The notes: generated from the sequence alone by a model not told the origin. A stretch of 64,000 nt of DNA from Promineifilum sp. (GCA_017983515.1 JAGOBF010000011.1:1-64000); one strand, 5' to 3'. Counted from the first letter of the stretch, positions 43,711 to 52,314 are shown. Translations and numbers: made by a program.

Positions 43711-45063
43711 ATGATCGACTTGCTTATCCACAATGGTCGCCTGGTGACCTGGAACACACCCAATGAATTCCTTGAAGACAGCGCCCTGTTGCTGCGCGAC
43801 GGCCGCATCGCCGCCATGGGGCCGTCCGCGCGCCTGCGCGAACAGTACCCCGACGCCGAACAGATAGACGCTCGCGGCCAGCTGGTGATGCCCGGCAACA
43901 TTTGCGCCCATACCCATTTCTACGGCGCATTCGCCCGTGGCATGGCCATTCCCGGGCCCGCGCCCAAAGACTTCCCAGAAGTCCTGGAGCGGCTCTGGTG
44001 GCGGCTCGACCGGGCCCTGCTGGACGTGGACGTGGAGTACAGCGCTCTCGTCTCGTTGGTTGACGCCATCAAGCACGGCACGACGACGCTCATCGACCAT
44101 CACGCCAGCCCCAACGCCATTGATAGCTCGCTCGATCAGATCGCAGACGCTGTGGAGCAGGCCGGCGTGCGCGCCGCCTTGTGCTACGAGGTGAGCGACC
44201 GCAATGGCCTCGACGAGGCTCAGGCGGGGATCAGCGAGAACGTGCGCTTTCTCCATGCGGTCAAGGAGCGCAACACCGACTTGCTGGCGGCCACCTTCGG
44301 CCTGCATGCGTCTCTGTCGTTGAGCGACCAGACGCTAGCGAAGTGCGTGGCCGCGGCCGAAGGCCTGGACACCGGATTCCACATCCACGTGGCCGAACAC
44401 GAAGTGGACGAATATGACGCGCTCCAGAAGTATGGCCTGCGCGTCGTCGACCGGCTGGCGGCGGCGGGCATCCTGGGTCCGAAGAGCATCGTCGCCCACG
44501 CCATCCACATCGACGCGCGCGAGATGGAACTACTGCACGACACGGGCACGTGGGTCACTCATCAGCCGCGCAGCAACATGAACAACGCCGTCGGCGCGGC
44601 CCCCGTCGAGAGCATGATGCGGCTGGGTATTCCGGTCTGCCTGGGCAACGATGGCATGGGCAACGCCATGTGGGGCGAATGGAAGGAAGCCTATTTCCTG
44701 CACAAGGTGGCTCATCGCGATCCGCGCCGCGCGAACGGCATGGACGTGGTGCAGATGGCCGTCTATAACAACGCGGCGCTGGCTCGCGTTTTCTGGCCGG
44801 ATCTACCGCTGGGCCGGCTGGCGGTGGGCGCGGCGGCCGACGTCATCCTGGTCGATTACCAGGCCATCACGCCGCTGAGCGCCGGAAATCTGCCCTGGCA
44901 TATCATCTTCGGCTTCGAGAGCAGCATGGTCACGACGACTATCGTCGGCGGCAAGATGCTCATGCGCGACCGGCAGCTGTTGACGCTCGACGAAGCGGCA
45001 ATCACTGCCCGCAGCCGCGAACTGGCGGCCAAGGTGTGGGAGCGCTATAACGAACTGGATTAG
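43711..45063 (+). CDS. ssnA: SsnA-type amidohydrolase
   Basis: 450 residues, ATG at 43711. It is a metal-dependent amidohydrolase with the HxH site H67/H69 in CAHTHFYGAF, further histidines in FHIHVAEHEVDE and AHAIHI, and the catalytic aspartate in CLGNDGMGNAMWGE. Overall order and length fit SsnA, related to guanine/cytosine deaminases and chlorohydrolases. SsnA is associated with purine or selenium-dependent catabolism in other bacteria; its reaction is not certain. A TAAAAT hexamer 7 nt before the ATG and no RBS hint at a leaderless transcript. Confidence 0.82.
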   Translation: MIDLLIHNGRLVTWNTPNEFLEDSALLLRDGRIAAMGPSARLREQYPDAEQIDARGQLVMPGNICAHTHFYGAFARGMAIPGPAPKDFPEVLERLWWRLDRALLDVDVEYSALVSLVDAIKHGTTTLIDHHASPNAIDSSLDQIADAVEQAGVRAALCYEVSDRNGLDEAQAGISENVRFLHAVKERNTDLLAATFGLHASLSLSDQTLAKCVAAAEGLDTGFHIHVAEHEVDEYDALQKYGLRVVDRLAAAGILGPKSIVAHAIHIDAREMELLHDTGTWVTHQPRSNMNNAVGAAPVESMMRLGIPVCLGNDGMGNAMWGEWKEAYFLHKVAHRDPRRANGMDVVQMAVYNNAALARVFWPDLPLGRLAVGAAADVILVDYQAITPLSAGNLPWHIIFGFESSMVTTTIVGGKMLMRDRQLLTLDEAAITARSRELAAKVWERYNELD

Positions 45064-45072
45064 GACAGCGAA

Positions 45073-45183
45073 CAGTAAGCAGTATTCAGTAAACAGTCTG
45101 ATAGCAGACGATCGGCAGTGATTAGTGGGACGGCATGCCTGGAGATTATGGCCCTGATCAGCCACTGGATACTGATTACTGCC
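45073..45183. repeat. Class B repeat between ssnA and npdG
   Basis: CAGTAAGCAGTATTCAGT on the left and ACTGGATACTGATTACTG on the right are imperfect inverted copies of one word, with another partial copy (GGCAGTGATTAGTGGG) in the centre. Confidence 0.6.
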
Positions 45184-45218
45184 CACTATACACACCCCAT
45201 TGAGAGACAGGAGTACCT

Positions 45219-45875
45219 ATGAAAATCGCGATTCTGGGCGGAACCGGCAAGGAAGGTTCCGGGTTAGGCTACCGGTGGGCGGCCGCCGGACATGAGATCA
45301 CCATCGGCTCGCGCACGGCCGAGAAAGGCGAGAGCGCCGCCGAGGAAATGCAATCCGAGCTGCCCCTGGCGGCCATCAGCGGCACGGACAATGCCTCGGC
45401 CGCCGCCGAAGCAGAGCTGGTCGTCCTGTCCGTGCCCTATGACGCCCAGGCAAAAACGCTGGCCGACGTCCATGATGCCGTGCAGGGCAAGCTGCTTGTC
45501 ACCGTCGTCGCCCCGCTGGGCCAGCCCAAGGCGCGCGTCTGGCGGTTGCCCAGCGGCCTGTCGGCGGCCGAGGAAGCCCAACAACAACTCGGCGAAGGCG
45601 TCACCGTCGTGGCCGCCTTCCAGAACATCTCCGCCGGCCATCTGCGCGACCTGGACTACGATCTCGATTGCGACGTGCTCATCTGCGGCGAGAAGGCGGC
45701 CGACAAAGATGTGGTCGCCGGACTGTGCCGCGATGCGGGGATGCGCGGCATCAACGCCGGGGCGCTGGCCAACGCCGCTGTTGCCGAGGGCCTGACGGCT
45801 GTCCTGCTGGGCATCAACATCCGCCACAAGATCACCGGCGCGGGCATTCGCATCACCGGACTACCGGAAGAATAA
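45219..45875 (+). CDS. npdG: F420H2:NADP+ oxidoreductase (NpdG-like)
   Basis: 218 residues with AGGAG before the ATG. The NADP-binding Rossmann fold starts MKIAILGGTGKEGSGLGYRWAAAGHEITIGSR, where the SR after the second strand favours NADP. The later stretch VVAAFQNISAGHL and NAGALANAAVAEGLTAVLLGINIRHK is characteristic of NpdG. It moves hydride between F420H2 and NADP+. It sits two genes from cofE and near an LLM-class oxidoreductase, which supports F420 use in this organism. Confidence 0.9.
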   Translation: MKIAILGGTGKEGSGLGYRWAAAGHEITIGSRTAEKGESAAEEMQSELPLAAISGTDNASAAAEAELVVLSVPYDAQAKTLADVHDAVQGKLLVTVVAPLGQPKARVWRLPSGLSAAEEAQQQLGEGVTVVAAFQNISAGHLRDLDYDLDCDVLICGEKAADKDVVAGLCRDAGMRGINAGALANAAVAEGLTAVLLGINIRHKITGAGIRITGLPEE

Positions 45876-45886
45876 GCTCAGCGTAT

Positions 45887-45983
45887 AGCAAGCAGCAAGC
45901 AGTATCCAGTGAGCAGAATAGGGCAACCCGTTTCTACTTACTACTCTAGTACAACGCTTACTGTCTACTGCTTACTGCTGACT
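45887..45983. repeat. Class B repeat between npdG and cofE
   Basis: AGCAAGCAGTATCCAGTG on the left is inverted on the right as CTGTCTACTGCTTACTGCTG, with moderate pairing. It fills the gap after npdG and ends about 25 nt before the probable start of cofE. Confidence 0.55.
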
Positions 45984-46008
45984 ACTAACTGATCACCGGA
46001 TACGACTC

Positions 46009-46773
46009 CTGTCCACCCACTTAACCCTCACCGCTCTACCTGACATACCCGACGTGACGGCCGGCGATGACGTCGGCCGCCTGCTGCTGGATGCGCTCGA
46101 GCGGGCCGCCTTGTCTCTGCAGGCCGGAGACGTGCTGGCCGTCGCTCAGAAGATCATCAGCAAGGCTGAGGGGCGTCTGGTGGCCCTGGCCGACGTGGAA
46201 CCCGGCGAGTACGCCACCAAACTGGCCGCTCAGGTGGGCAAAGATCCCCGACTGATGGAACTCATCCTGCGCGAGAGCGAGAAAGTCTCGCGCCTGCGGC
46301 CGGGCGTCATCATCGTCCGCCACCGCCTCGGCTTCACCAGCGCCAACGCCGGCATCGATCGCTCCAACGTCGGTCCGGACGGAGAGGAGCGCGTGCTGCT
46401 GCTGCCGCTCGACCCCGATGCCTCGGCCGGTCACATCCGCGAGACAATCGCCGGCGCGCGGGGCGTGGACGTGGGCGTCGTCATCACGGACAGCCACGGC
46501 CGTCCCTTCCGCCTGGGCACGGTCGGCGTCGCCATCGGTGTGGCCGGGCTGCCCGCCCTATGGGACCGGCGCGGCGAGACCGACCTCTACGGCTACCGCC
46601 TGCAACATACCGACGTCGGCGTGGCCGACGAAATCGCCGCCGCCGCCGGGCTGCTCATGGGCCAGGCGGCCGAGGGTCTGCCGGCCGTCCTGTTGCGTGG
46701 CCTGCGCTTGCCCCCGGCCGACGGCCGCGCCGCCGACCTCGTCCGGCCCAAAGACCTGGACCTGTATCGTTGA
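46009..46773 (+). CDS. cofE: Coenzyme F420-0:L-glutamate ligase, probable CTG start
   Basis: About 254 residues. CofE adds glutamate to F420-0 with GTP. Conserved blocks are [38 protein letters not shown] and [21 protein letters not shown]. The first ATG-like option in frame, a GTG at 46054, would remove the conserved start. Upstream the frame reads [20 protein letters not shown], just as CofE proteins begin, but there is no ATG, GTG or TTG between the stop at 45979 and 46054. CTG at 46009 is the best candidate. No RBS precedes it. The separate CofC/CofD genes are not in the window. Confidence 0.85.
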   Translation: MSTHLTLTALPDIPDVTAGDDVGRLLLDALERAALSLQAGDVLAVAQKIISKAEGRLVALADVEPGEYATKLAAQVGKDPRLMELILRESEKVSRLRPGVIIVRHRLGFTSANAGIDRSNVGPDGEERVLLLPLDPDASAGHIRETIAGARGVDVGVVITDSHGRPFRLGTVGVAIGVAGLPALWDRRGETDLYGYRLQHTDVGVADEIAAAAGLLMGQAAEGLPAVLLRGLRLPPADGRAADLVRPKDLDLYR

Positions 46774-46799
46774 TTCTCATCGGTACCGCCCTAGAAATC

Positions 46800-46877
46800 A
46801 TCCGCAAATTAGGCCGATTCGGCCGATTGCCGGGGAAGGAGTCCGAGAAATCTTCTTAATCGGCGAAATATGCGGAT
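46800..46877. repeat. Class A-like palindrome before the RumA-like gene
   Basis: ATCCGCAAATTAGGCCGATT and, on the right, AATCGGCGAAATATGCGGAT pair with few mismatches. The right arm ends 9 nt before the ATG at 46887. Confidence 0.6.
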
Positions 46878-46886
46878 AATATCCCC

Positions 46887-48122
46887 ATGTCCGATCTGAC
46901 ACTGACTCTTACCGACATGGCCCACGGTGGGCTGGCTCTCGGCCGCGACAAAGGCGGGCGGGCCGTCTTCGTTCCCTACGCCATCCCCGGCGAGACCGTG
47001 CGCGTTCGCGTGCCCGACGACCGTCGCGGCTTCGCCCGGGCCGAACTGCTGGAAGTGCTCCAACCCTCGGCTGACCGCGTGACGCCACGCTGCCGTCACT
47101 TCGGCATTTGCGGCAATTGCCATTTCCAGCACATGACCTATGCGGCCCAGTTGCGGGCCAAGGAAGCGGCCGTCCGCGACCAGTTGACCCGTGTCGGCGG
47201 CCTCAACAACCCGCCGCTGCGGCCCATCCTGCCCGCGCCGGAAGCCTATGGCTATCGCGCGGAGACTGCACTCTTCCCGGCCGATGAAGGGGGACTGGGC
47301 TATTGGTCGCCGGTCGAGCAGCGTATTTTCCGGGTCGAAGAATGCCCTATCCTGGCTCCGGCCCTGGAAGCGGCCTTGCCCGATTTGGACGTGGACTTGC
47401 CCGGCCTGCGGCGCTTGTCGCTCAGGCTGGGCGATGATGACGAACTGCTGGCCGCGCTGGAAGTCGACGACGTGGAGCCGCCGGAACTGCTGGTCGATTT
47501 CCCCGTCTCGGTGTCGATTGTCCTGCCCGATCACACGGCCGCCTCGCTCATCGGCGACCCGTATCTGCTGCGGACGATAGGCGGCCGCGAATTCCGCTTC
47601 TCGCCCGGCGTGCCCTATCCGGCCAACCCGGCCATGATTGAACGATTGGCCGAGGTCATCCTGGAATTGACCGAGCTCGCGCCGGGCGATAGGGTGCTGG
47701 AAAGCCCGGGCGGGGCGGGCTGGCTGACTGCGGCGCTGGCCGGGCGCGCGGCCCAGGTCGCCGCCGTCGAGCCGAACCCCGATGCCGTGGCCGACGCGGC
47801 CGAGAACCTCGACGCCTTTGACAACGTAGCCATCTATCAGGGCATGGAAGAGGAAGTCTTTCCCGCGCTGGACGCCGAGCCGGACGTGGTAATCTTGCGG
47901 ACCGGACTTTATCGCCCGGAAGAGGGTCTATCTCCGGCGGCATTCCGGCTGCTGGAGCGCTTGCGCCCGCGGCGGCGCGTGGTCATCACCGGCGAAGCAG
48001 GAGCGCTGGCCAAGGACGCTAAACGGCTGGCGAAGATGGGCTATCGGCCGGTGGCGTTTCAGCCGGTGGATTTAGCGCCCCAGGGGTTTTGGGTGGAGGT
48101 GGTGTCTCAATGGCGAAAGTAA
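46887..48122 (+). CDS. Degenerate RumA/TrmA-like protein
   Basis: 411 residues. An N-terminal TRAM domain (LTLTLTDMAHGGLALGRDKGG) and the iron-sulfur cysteines CRHFGICGNCHFQHM are those of RNA m5U methyltransferases (RumA type). The C-terminal methyltransferase fold lacks key parts: the catalytic cysteine motif YVSCNPATL is replaced by VVITGEAGALAKDAKRL, the usual DPPR is missing, FQVN reads YPAN, and motif I is LESPGGAGWL. It may therefore bind RNA or SAM without methylating uracil. There is no frameshift. An alternative role in RNA binding or regulation is possible. Confidence 0.75.
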   Translation: MSDLTLTLTDMAHGGLALGRDKGGRAVFVPYAIPGETVRVRVPDDRRGFARAELLEVLQPSADRVTPRCRHFGICGNCHFQHMTYAAQLRAKEAAVRDQLTRVGGLNNPPLRPILPAPEAYGYRAETALFPADEGGLGYWSPVEQRIFRVEECPILAPALEAALPDLDVDLPGLRRLSLRLGDDDELLAALEVDDVEPPELLVDFPVSVSIVLPDHTAASLIGDPYLLRTIGGREFRFSPGVPYPANPAMIERLAEVILELTELAPGDRVLESPGGAGWLTAALAGRAAQVAAVEPNPDAVADAAENLDAFDNVAIYQGMEEEVFPALDAEPDVVILRTGLYRPEEGLSPAAFRLLERLRPRRRVVITGEAGALAKDAKRLAKMGYRPVAFQPVDLAPQGFWVEVVSQWRK

Positions 48123-48276
48123 GACGATGCAGGCGACAAACGCAACCGACCCGCTCCGATCTCCACTAGCCAGCGCAACATAACCTCGACGCGCCTCATC
48201 TTCTTGCCGCCACACTGCATTCTGCTTGAAACGTTGGCCGATCTGTTGAGATCGACCGCAGGCCGCCGGGCCCCGC

Positions 48277-48636
48277 CTACGCATCGCCCAGCAGCCCGCC
48301 GATCTTGTCCGGCCGCGTGCCCTCCACGCCGTGTAAAAATCCCACGAAGACAAGCTCTTCGTCCAAAGCCCGAACCATGTGGTTCTCGCCCTCGTCAAAG
48401 ATCAAGATGGAGTCAGGGCCGAATTCTCGTTCGACCCCGTCGGCTCCGGCAAAAACACCATGTCCTTTGATCACGACGACGTAGAAAGGGGAACTTGGCG
48501 CGTTATGTTCGCTGATGCTTTGACCCGACTTGAGCGTGAACCGAAGCACGCGGCCGTTTTTGTCAACGTACAGCGGTTGAGCATAAGGACGATTAGGATG
48601 ATATTCCAAATTATCCAACAAATTGAGTGAGCGCAT
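48277..48636 (-). CDS. Single-domain cupin
   Basis: 119 residues, ATG at 48636 with AAGGAGA about 8 nt upstream. A short N-terminal lead (RSLNLLDNLEYHPNRPYAQPLY) precedes a cupin barrel: RFTLKSGQSISEHNAPSSPFYVVVIKGHG and FGPDSILIFDEGENHMVRA. Some of the metal-binding histidines are present (EH and NH), so metal binding is possible. It may be the last gene of the sugar operon transcribed from 52.3 kb, but a gap of over 200 bp separates it from the next cupin upstream. Function unknown. Confidence 0.7.
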   Translation of the reverse strand: MRSLNLLDNLEYHPNRPYAQPLYVDKNGRVLRFTLKSGQSISEHNAPSSPFYVVVIKGHGVFAGADGVEREFGPDSILIFDEGENHMVRALDEELVFVGFLHGVEGTRPDKIGGLLGDA

Positions 48637-48844
48637 TTAATATCTCTCCTTATAAGATAGTCAATAGCTGTCCCTAAGCTCGGCAACGCGCGGCCGGGAT
48701 AGGCTCGTGAAAACAGTTTCGCCAAACCGTTAACTCCCGGCGGATACCGGAAGTGGGCCAACTAAACTCTATTATGGGGCCGCATCCCGTGAGGGCAACG
48801 GAGGAAATCCCAGTATCCCTAAGTATTACGACGGAATAGTCATC

Positions 48845-49198
48845 CTAGTCCCACACCGCGTCACCATCGAAGGCGTTCGTCTTGAACACCCACACCTCAA
48901 ATACCTCTTCTCCGGGGTTGAACAGTTCGTGCACGTCCCCCGGCTCCATGAGCACCACATCGCCCGGCCGCAACTCGTGAGACAGGCCGTCGACCGTTAG
49001 CTCGCACACGCCGCGCCGGACGATGTAGACTTCCACCGACGTACGATGGCTGTGTGGCGGCACGTGCGCGCCGGCGGGAATGGCGACGATCTGCAGCAGC
49101 GTACCGGACTGCCCCAATGTCTCGGCCGACAGCAACCGGCTCTTGCGATAGCCGCGTCCCGCCTGCCAGCTATCCGAGTCAATTTGTACGATTTTCAT
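48845..49198 (-). CDS. Cupin, mannose-6-phosphate isomerase-like
   Basis: 117 residues. The cupin motif is complete: PPHSHRTSVEVYIVRRG and GDVVLMEPGDVHELFNPG give the His-His-Glu and His metal set. It begins 11 nt after the stop of the TIM-barrel isomerase gene, so it is in the same operon. Small cupins of this type bind or isomerise sugars or shape sugar acid pathways. The exact reaction is unknown. Confidence 0.8.
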   Translation of the reverse strand: MKIVQIDSDSWQAGRGYRKSRLLSAETLGQSGTLLQIVAIPAGAHVPPHSHRTSVEVYIVRRGVCELTVDGLSHELRPGDVVLMEPGDVHELFNPGEEVFEVWVFKTNAFDGDAVWD

Positions 49199-49208
49199 GG
49201 GGAAGATG

Positions 49209-50171
49209 TCACGTCCAAAACATCGCGCCCGGTTGATCCACCATCACCACCTCTTTCAGCAGCGCGATGGCTTTCGCCAATCCCTCGTCGTTGCTCATCA
49301 GCGCGTCCTCGTGCTCGATGGAAATGACGTAATCGTAGCCAACCAGCCGCAGGGCGCTGACCAGTTCCCTCCACACCGCCGCGTCGTGGCCATAGCCGAT
49401 GGTTCGAAAGGTCCAGGCCCGCTCCAGAATGCGGTCATAGGGCTTGTGGTCGTTGCAGCCGTTGACGCGCACGTTGATCGGATCGATGTAGCAGTCCTTA
49501 CCGTGAACGTGGAAAATGGCGTCGCCCAAGGCCCGGACGGCCGCCGCCGCGTCGACGCCATTCCACCACAGATGGCTGGGGTCAAAGTTGCAGCCCAGCG
49601 CCGGGCCGGTCGCCGCCCGCAGTCGCAACAATGTCTCGACGTTGTAGACCAACATGCCGGGATGCATCTCGAAGGCGATCCTGACCCCGTGATCGGCCGC
49701 AAACGGTTCCAGCCTTCGCCAATAGGGGATAGCCACCTCGTTCCACTGGTAGTCGAGCATTTGCAGGAACTCCGGCGGCCAGGGACAGGTGACCCAGTTG
49801 GGCATCGTATCGCCCAGCGCCCCCGCGGGCAGACCGGAGAAGCCATTGACGACCGGCACGCCCAGCGCCTGGGCCAGCTGGATTGCCCGGCGCAGTTCCT
49901 CGTCGGCCTGCCTGGCTACGGCCGCGTCCGGGTGAAGCGGGTTGTTGTGGACACTCAGCGCGCTGAGCAGCAGGCCGCGCGATTGGATGGCGTCCCGAAA
50001 GGCGCGCTGCTCGCCTGCGCCGGCCAGCAGATCGTCGACGCGGCAATGTTGGCTGCCGGGGTAGCCACCGACGCCGATCTCCACCGCCGATACACCCGCG
50101 GCTACCGCCTTGTCGAGCGCCTCCTCGAAGTCGAATTGCTGGTACAGAGCCGTAAAAACGCCGATGCGCAT
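49209..50171 (-). CDS. TIM-barrel sugar isomerase/epimerase (AP endonuclease 2 family)
   Basis: 320 residues. Xylose-isomerase-like TIM barrel with metal ligands in IAFEMHPG (Glu), CNFDPSHLWW (Asp, His), FHVHGKD and ISIEHEDA (Glu). Members act as inosose, keto-sugar or tagatose epimerases and isomerases. It lies between the PfkB kinase and the cupin, in one operon under GntR control, so it probably supplies the keto sugar that the kinase phosphorylates. The actual sugar is not evident. Confidence 0.85.
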   Translation of the reverse strand: MRIGVFTALYQQFDFEEALDKAVAAGVSAVEIGVGGYPGSQHCRVDDLLAGAGEQRAFRDAIQSRGLLLSALSVHNNPLHPDAAVARQADEELRRAIQLAQALGVPVVNGFSGLPAGALGDTMPNWVTCPWPPEFLQMLDYQWNEVAIPYWRRLEPFAADHGVRIAFEMHPGMLVYNVETLLRLRAATGPALGCNFDPSHLWWNGVDAAAAVRALGDAIFHVHGKDCYIDPINVRVNGCNDHKPYDRILERAWTFRTIGYGHDAAVWRELVSALRLVGYDYVISIEHEDALMSNDEGLAKAIALLKEVVMVDQPGAMFWT

Positions 50172-50265
50172 AGATCAACCTCCTACTAATGAGTATTGCT
50201 TGAGGAATCGTCAGCCCGGATCGCCATGCCGCCGGCGGCCGCTTCCCGCGCTGCGTTAATTAACA

Positions 50266-51282
50266 TCAGTTACCCCTTTGGCTATAGTTTCCATCATGGG
50301 GATATGAATTGCTCAGAAACGCTTCCACCTGCGCCGCGGTCGGCAGTGCGGGAATGACGCCATGCTGGAGCGCCGTTAGCGCTCCCACGGCGGCGGCATA
50401 GCGCAGACTCCGGCGTAAAGACAGTCCATTGAGCCGTTCCAATGGGCCGCCCGGCTCGTCGCCTGTCGTCAGGCAAGTCAGCAATCCGGCCATGAAGGCG
50501 TCGCCGCAGCCAATCGCATCGACTGCTTCGATCGGAAAGGCGGGGATGAACTCCACAAACCGGTCGGAGCCTTGGCGAACGCATAAGGTGCTGCCGGCGG
50601 CCCCTTGGGTGATGACGCAGGCGCGTGTCTCGCCGGTGATCAGCACCGCCCCGACGGCCGGCGGATCATTGCTGCTCGTCAATAGAAACGCTTCGGCCTC
50701 GTTGACCTTGACCAGATGGGCCAGGGGCAACACGGCCCGAATGGCGGCCACGGCCGCCTGAGCGGTGGGCCACAGGCTGGGCCGGTAATTGACGTCGAAA
50801 GAGATGAGCGCCCCGGCCTCGTGGGCCAACTCGATGGCTCGCAGCGTGGCGCTACGGCTCGGCTCAGCGATCAGGCTGATGGAACCGAAATGCAGGATGC
50901 GTGCCTCACGCAACAATGCCTCATCCAGCTCGTCCGGCCGCAGCATCATGTCCGCGCCGGGGTTACGGTAGAAAACGAACTCGGCCGACGTCGCGTCGGG
51001 CATGGCGATGAAGACCAGCGTCGTGCGGGCCGCGGGATCGACTCGCATTCCCCGTGTCTCGACGCCATCGGCGCACAGCGTGTCAATCAGCAATTGCCCG
51101 AAAGCATCATCGCCCACCTTGCCGATAAACGCCGACGCAGCTCCCAATCGCCGCGCGGCTACAGCCACGTTGGCCGGCGCGCCGCCCGGCACCGGCCGGA
51201 AGGCCGACACGTCAACCAGCCGCCGCCCAAGCTCGGCCGGGAACATATCGATCAACATCTCGCCCAGACAAACGATGTCGAT
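50266..51282 (-). CDS. PfkB-family carbohydrate kinase, probable non-standard start
   Basis: About 338 residues. Features: GGAPANVAVAARRLG, the sugar-binding segment FVFYRNPGADMML, and the active-site box DAIGCGDAFMAGLL. The conserved beginning DIVCLGEMLIDMF is in frame upstream of the first ATG (51258), but no ATG, GTG or TTG precedes it before a TGA at 51286-51288. The codon at 51280-51282 is ATC, and AAAGG is 6 nt upstream, an ideal spacing. So it may start at ATC, or the start may have been lost. The kinase phosphorylates a keto or aldo sugar (2-keto-3-deoxygluconate, fructose or similar). Downstream in the same operon are the isomerase and a cupin. Confidence 0.82.
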   Translation of the reverse strand: MDIVCLGEMLIDMFPAELGRRLVDVSAFRPVPGGAPANVAVAARRLGAASAFIGKVGDDAFGQLLIDTLCADGVETRGMRVDPAARTTLVFIAMPDATSAEFVFYRNPGADMMLRPDELDEALLREARILHFGSISLIAEPSRSATLRAIELAHEAGALISFDVNYRPSLWPTAQAAVAAIRAVLPLAHLVKVNEAEAFLLTSSNDPPAVGAVLITGETRACVITQGAAGSTLCVRQGSDRFVEFIPAFPIEAVDAIGCGDAFMAGLLTCLTTGDEPGGPLERLNGLSLRRSLRYAAAVGALTALQHGVIPALPTAAQVEAFLSNSYPHDGNYSQRGN

Positions 51283-51334
51283 GGTTCACCTTTGACAAGC
51301 ATAAAACGCCTGGAAATATCGCAAACTTTCCCGG

Positions 51335-51353
51335 CCGATTTCCGGGAAATCGG
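51335..51353. repeat. Hairpin between gntR and pfkB
   Basis: CCGATTTC and GAAATCGG flank a CGG loop, giving an 8-bp stem within the operon, built of the same words as class A repeats. It may regulate read-through between regulator and catabolic genes. Confidence 0.45.
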
Positions 51354-51386
51354 GGTCATCTGTAAAACCGGTGGACGCCCTTTCCG

Positions 51387-52118
51387 TCAGGCGCGCAGCT
51401 CGTTGTAGAGCACATATCTGTCACCGCGTTGGCGGATCTGCAGAAATTCCGCCGGAATGCCCCCTTGCCGAAAGGATACGCGCTCGATGAAAAACAACGG
51501 TGCGCCCACCGGCACCGACAGCCAGTCTCCATGAGCCTTGTCGGCGGCCACCGCGTGGATGGCTTGATGCGCTCGAGCCAGGCGTATGCCGTAGCGCTCC
51601 AGCAGGGTTTTGTGGAGCGGGGTCTGCACGTAGTCGCCTTCCAGGACGCCCGGACACAGCCGGTGCACCAGGTGCGAGCACTCAATGCTCATAGGCACTC
51701 CATCGGCCAGCCGCAATCGCTCTACTACAGCCAGTTCCGCACCGATATCGATATCAAGCCGGCGAGCGACATCGGCCGAAGCCGGTTCCAGTCTCATCCC
51801 GATCAGACGCGTTTCGGGATGCAGGCCGCGGCGCTGCATGTCTTCTGTGAAGCTGATAATACGATTAAGTCCGTGTTCGATGAGCGGGATGGTGACATAC
51901 GTCCCACTCCCTCGCCGCCGATAGACGAGCCCATCGTTGACCAGCAGTTCGAATGCTTGCCGGACGGTGATGCGGCTGACTCCATAGGCGGTGATCAATT
52001 CCGCTTCGGAGGGCATGCGCTCCCCCGGCCGCCACGTGCCACGAGCCAGTTCCTGGCGCAAAATGGCATAGAGTTGTTGGTAAAATGAAACCGGGCTATC
52101 CGCAAGTAGTGCGTTCAT
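51387..52118 (-). CDS. GntR-family transcriptional regulator (HutC-type)
   Basis: 243 residues. An N-terminal winged helix (YQQLYAILRQELARGTWRPGERMPSEAELITAYGVSRITVRQAFELLVNDGLVYRRRGSGTYV) and a C-terminal UTRA sugar-sensing domain (about 85-240). The next gene is a sugar kinase, and the order suggests it represses the operon until a sugar or sugar phosphate binds. A perfect palindrome at 52242-52259, with GT..AC half-sites, overlaps the probable promoter start point and is its likely operator. Confidence 0.92.
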   Translation of the reverse strand: MNALLADSPVSFYQQLYAILRQELARGTWRPGERMPSEAELITAYGVSRITVRQAFELLVNDGLVYRRRGSGTYVTIPLIEHGLNRIISFTEDMQRRGLHPETRLIGMRLEPASADVARRLDIDIGAELAVVERLRLADGVPMSIECSHLVHRLCPGVLEGDYVQTPLHKTLLERYGIRLARAHQAIHAVAADKAHGDWLSVPVGAPLFFIERVSFRQGGIPAEFLQIRQRGDRYVLYNELRA

Positions 52119-52241
52119 AGGACCTCCGCCAAGTCGCGAGTCAGCGTGTCGTGCGGGTCCGCGACGCGCTGTTTCGTGATTGTTTGTCCATCGGTATAGC
52201 TCCCCGACGACAAAGTGGACAATGGGGAAAGGTTGACCGGA

Positions 52242-52259
52242 TATTAGTTATAACTAATA
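52242..52259. promoter_or_regulatory. GntR operator
   Basis: An 18-bp perfect palindrome, TATTAGTTATAACTAATA, matches the GT-N4-AC core of GntR/HutC operators. It lies immediately downstream of the -10 box, so bound repressor would block transcription of the operon. Confidence 0.7.
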
Positions 52260-52265
52260 CATAAT

Positions 52266-52294
52266 ACTTTAATGGTTGTCGGCGGCTTCGTCAA
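52266..52294 (-). promoter_or_regulatory. Promoter of the gntR sugar operon
   Basis: On the minus strand TTGACG and TAAAGT are 17 bp apart, and the operator palindrome follows 6 bp after the -10 box. Confidence 0.6.
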
Positions 52295-52314
52295 GAGAGG
52301 AAACGGTCATGTCA

